Assembly: GCA_963839475.1 (NCBI GenBank)
Contig: CAWIVH010000020.1
Span: forward strand, 372,001-436,000
Source of the DNA: CAWIVH01 sp963839475
Lineage (GTDB): Bacteria > Acidobacteriota > UBA6911
Direction of reading: 5' to 3'
Length of the DNA: 64,000 nucleotides
Under the pieces are notes generated by a model that did no database searches, was not told the DNA's origin, and worked only from the letters and a program-made list of their open reading frames with translations. The position numbers were made by a program, and so were the translations under genes. Position 1 is the first letter of the stretch, and each line of letters begins with the position of its first letter. Below are positions 61,923 through 64,000 of the stretch, piece after piece.

Positions 61923-63710
61923 CTAAAAGGTCGCAACTTCATGTGCGTTAACCACCGGCAAAGCAACCGTGAATTGGGAGCCTTTCCCCACACCCGGGCT
62001 GCTCGCCGTGACGCTGCCTCCGTGAAGTTCGACCAGGTGACGGACTATGGACAACCCGAGTCCCAATCCGCCCTGTCTCTGCGCGCTCATTTCCCCCTGT
62101 CGGAACCGGTCGAAGACAAAGGGCAGGAATTCCGGACTGATACCCCTGCCGTTATCGGCAACAGTTATTTCCACACGCCCTCCCAATTGTCTCAAGCTTA
62201 CCGAGATCTCTCCTCCCTGCGGCGTAAACTTCACTGCGTTGGAAAGCAGATTCCAGGCAACTTGCTGAAGCCGGTTTCCGTCGCCATGGACGACTCCCTG
62301 GATCGCGCTCGAATTTAGGCTGATCCGGATGTTTTTCGCGTCCGCAGCCGGGCGGACTGCTTCCATAGCGGCATCCATTATGGCCGGGAGGTCCAGAGGA
62401 TCTATGTCCAGATGCAGCTTTCCGGTGATGATCCGGGAGACGTCCAGAAGATCTTCAACGAGATTGGACTGCAGCCGCGCATTTCTTTCGATGGCTTCGT
62501 AGGCTTCTGCTCGTGTTGCCTCGTCGAGATCGTCATTTCGCAGTTCGTACGCCCAACCCAGAATCGGGATCAACGGCGTGCGCAGTTCATGCGAGACCGT
62601 GGCGAGGAATTCGTCTTTCATGCGGTTCGCAGCTTCAGCTTCCTTGCGGGCATCGCGTTCACGTTCAAGCAATTGCGCCCGCTCCTCCTGCCGCTCCCTT
62701 TCCGTCTCGAGTTCCCGGCGGTAAGACAGGCTTGCCTCGTGCCTCCACCAAAGGCCAACGCCTATACCGGCAACCACGATCAGGAGGGTCGCCACGATGG
62801 TGATCACCCAGGCCCTCTCACGGATCGGAGTGTACACCTCCGCAGAATCTACTTTCGAAACCATGTACCAGGTGGTTTCAGGAATGGGGCGCAGCGCCGC
62901 AAGAACCGGCACGCCCCTGTAATCAACACCTTCGGTGACGCCGAATTTCCCCTGAACAACCCGCGCAGCAGGCAGTTGAGGCGTATTAAGCGGCAGCGAA
63001 AAGGATAATGCACTATTTTTCCTGTGGCGCAGCTCATTGAGAAAGACCACCCTATCCTGTTCATTCCTGACAATCAGGGTTTCTGCAGACGGGCTGGGAG
63101 TCGGCCAGGATTGGACGGTGGGATACAGAATTCTGTACGGGTCGATTCTTAAGACAATGACGCCTGCGGTTTCCAGATTCCTGGCGTTGCCAATGGGAAT
63201 GCAGAGATCGATCAGGATTTTTTCACGGTCGCTTTTGCGGTACAAATCGGAAATGACCACCTTCCGCGAGTACATTGCCTCCCGGAAGCATTCGCGATCC
63301 GGGCTTTCGCTCTGATCTTCATCCCGGGTTCCCATCCGGAGTTTCTGAGCTTTATCGAAGAGCAATACGCTCGCGTAACCATTGTGCTCCGCTATGGCAT
63401 TCATCCAGGTTCGCAGGCGGTCGGCAAGAAGATGATCCTCCGGCCTCTCCAGGTAATCGATGACCTCCCGGGCCGCGGACTGATTGCTGTGAATCACCAT
63501 CGCGTCGGCCAGGCGTTCTTTCCGCCAAACCGTAATAAGGTTGGCCTTAAGGTCCGCGATTGCCGAGAGATCACTTTGAATCTTGTTCCTGATTTCCAGC
63601 TTTTCGTTCAGATACAGACGGAATCCCAGCGCCCCAATGAATCCTGAGAGCAGCAGGAAAATCAAACCGATGATCCAGGGCGTTCTGCTTTCCGGGGATT
63701 TCTTATTCAT
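61923..63710 (-). CDS. Membrane sensor histidine kinase
   Basis: About 595 aa from ATG 63710 (GGGAAG upstream). An N-terminal helix (IIGLIFLLLSGFIGALGFRL) is followed by a periplasmic sensor (~residues 35-300, PDC/Cache-like; GVIVLRIDPYRILYPTVQSW) and a second helix (VITIVATLLIVVAGIGVGLW). A coiled coil leads to HisKA (DEFLATVSHELRTPLIPILG, His). The HATPase has N-box QQVAWNLLSNAVKFTP, VADNGRGISPEFLPFVFDRF and GGLGLGLSIV. It probably senses an external metabolite and phosphorylates the regulator encoded downstream. The gene is intact. Confidence 0.93.
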   Translation of the reverse strand: MNKKSPESRTPWIIGLIFLLLSGFIGALGFRLYLNEKLEIRNKIQSDLSAIADLKANLITVWRKERLADAMVIHSNQSAAREVIDYLERPEDHLLADRLRTWMNAIAEHNGYASVLLFDKAQKLRMGTRDEDQSESPDRECFREAMYSRKVVISDLYRKSDREKILIDLCIPIGNARNLETAGVIVLRIDPYRILYPTVQSWPTPSPSAETLIVRNEQDRVVFLNELRHRKNSALSFSLPLNTPQLPAARVVQGKFGVTEGVDYRGVPVLAALRPIPETTWYMVSKVDSAEVYTPIRERAWVITIVATLLIVVAGIGVGLWWRHEASLSYRRELETERERQEERAQLLERERDARKEAEAANRMKDEFLATVSHELRTPLIPILGWAYELRNDDLDEATRAEAYEAIERNARLQSNLVEDLLDVSRIITGKLHLDIDPLDLPAIMDAAMEAVRPAADAKNIRISLNSSAIQGVVHGDGNRLQQVAWNLLSNAVKFTPQGGEISVSLRQLGGRVEITVADNGRGISPEFLPFVFDRFRQGEMSAQRQGGLGLGLSIVRHLVELHGGSVTASSPGVGKGSQFTVALPVVNAHEVATF

Positions 63711-63913
63711 AGAACTTCCCGCCAAATAGCCGGCAGCAGCTTATCACCGGGCATCGACAAGGCGACCCCGCGGTCCATAAAACCGCAAATTGCGACTCTG
63801 ATTATCTGCGTTGAGTCTCACTTTGCGACTCTCCTTCGCTCGCCCGGTTTACCTCGATGTCCGCAAACTCCGGTGAAAATTGTACATCAAGGAAATCGCA
63901 TAAATCTTCATTT

Positions 63914-63930
63914 TTGGCATGCATTTTGCT
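63914..63930 (+). promoter_or_regulatory. Sigma54 promoter
   Basis: TTGGCATGCATTTTGCT fits the sigma54 consensus TGGCAYRN4TTGCW at every conserved base. GG (63916-63917) and GC (63928-63929) are 10 bases apart, the required spacing. The start point would lie near 63941, about 45 bases before the next ATG. The regulator gene encoded just to the left is a sigma54 activator. Confidence 0.72.
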
Positions 63931-63984
63931 CTTTAAGTTTATGAGTAGCTCTCAAACTCCACACACACCAATAAAGGAACAGGA

Positions 63985-64000
63985 ATGGAATCGACTGACA
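63985..64000 (+). CDS. Start of a gene controlled by the sigma54 promoter, truncated by the window end
   Basis: ATG at 63985 follows GGAACAGGA, a reasonable ribosome-binding site, and reads MESTD before the window ends. Nothing can be said about its product. Its position next to the sigma54 promoter and opposite the kinase gene suggests it is a target of the two-component system. Confidence 0.4.

Overview
The window looks like chromosomal DNA from an Acidobacteriota bacterium, possibly of the Solibacter/Bryobacter type; this is inferred from gene families, not from a marker gene. The families that point there are a TonB-dependent receptor with an N-terminal carboxypeptidase-regulatory-like fold, a sulfatase fused to TPR repeats, PQQ-type beta-propeller proteins, ADOP/MacB-type permease remnants, Ser/Thr kinases with TPR or WD40-like C-termini, an ECF sigma factor of the TTHWTLVLAAGD type, and a DUF4136 lipoprotein. 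No rRNA, tRNA or CRISPR array was seen.

Positions 1-35 kb are a dense, mostly intact region of secreted and polymer-degrading functions. It opens with a broken TonB receptor, followed by a sulfatase-TPR protein, a URO-D-family protein, a large glycosidase-like protein and an amidohydrolase lipoprotein. A minus-strand operon follows (DUF4091 protein, small secreted protein, esterase, TIM-barrel oxidoreductase-like protein), then a CBM9-like protein, two PepSY membrane proteins and a DUF4832 protein. A compact minus-strand operon at 20.7-28.5 kb joins ATP sulfurylase (cysD, cysN) to three tandem alkaline-phosphatase-superfamily enzymes and a ribbon-helix-helix protein. A HGSNAT-like acyltransferase and two quinoprotein-like propellers with aldo/keto reductases complete the region.

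Positions 34.6-60 kb are very different: a graveyard of gene fragments with a few intact genes among them. Remnants include IS200 and IS91 transposases, a large serine recombinase, ADOP permeases, two Ser/Thr kinases (one lacking its N-lobe, one with five frameshifts and flanked by direct repeats), PIN, RelE-like and VapB toxin-antitoxin pieces, a dihydrouridine synthase piece, a GT2 piece and a receiver domain without its phospho-acceptor Asp. Intact islands are an HEPN/nucleotidyltransferase pair, an arylsulfatase with a true CxPxR motif, a DUF4136 protein, a phosphoribosyltransferase and a nucleoside phosphorylase.

The most striking observation is at 57.8-58.2 kb. A secreted rhodanese has an in-frame TGA exactly where the catalytic Cys belongs. 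Thirteen bases after the TGA comes a perfect 7-bp hairpin with a G-first three-base loop, the geometry of a bacterial SECIS element. I propose a selenocysteine-containing rhodanese.

The right end (59.9-64 kb) is a histidine kinase and a sigma54-dependent response regulator, separated by a perfect 19-bp inverted repeat. A divergent gene entering at 63985 is preceded by a near-perfect sigma54 promoter, probably the target of that regulator.
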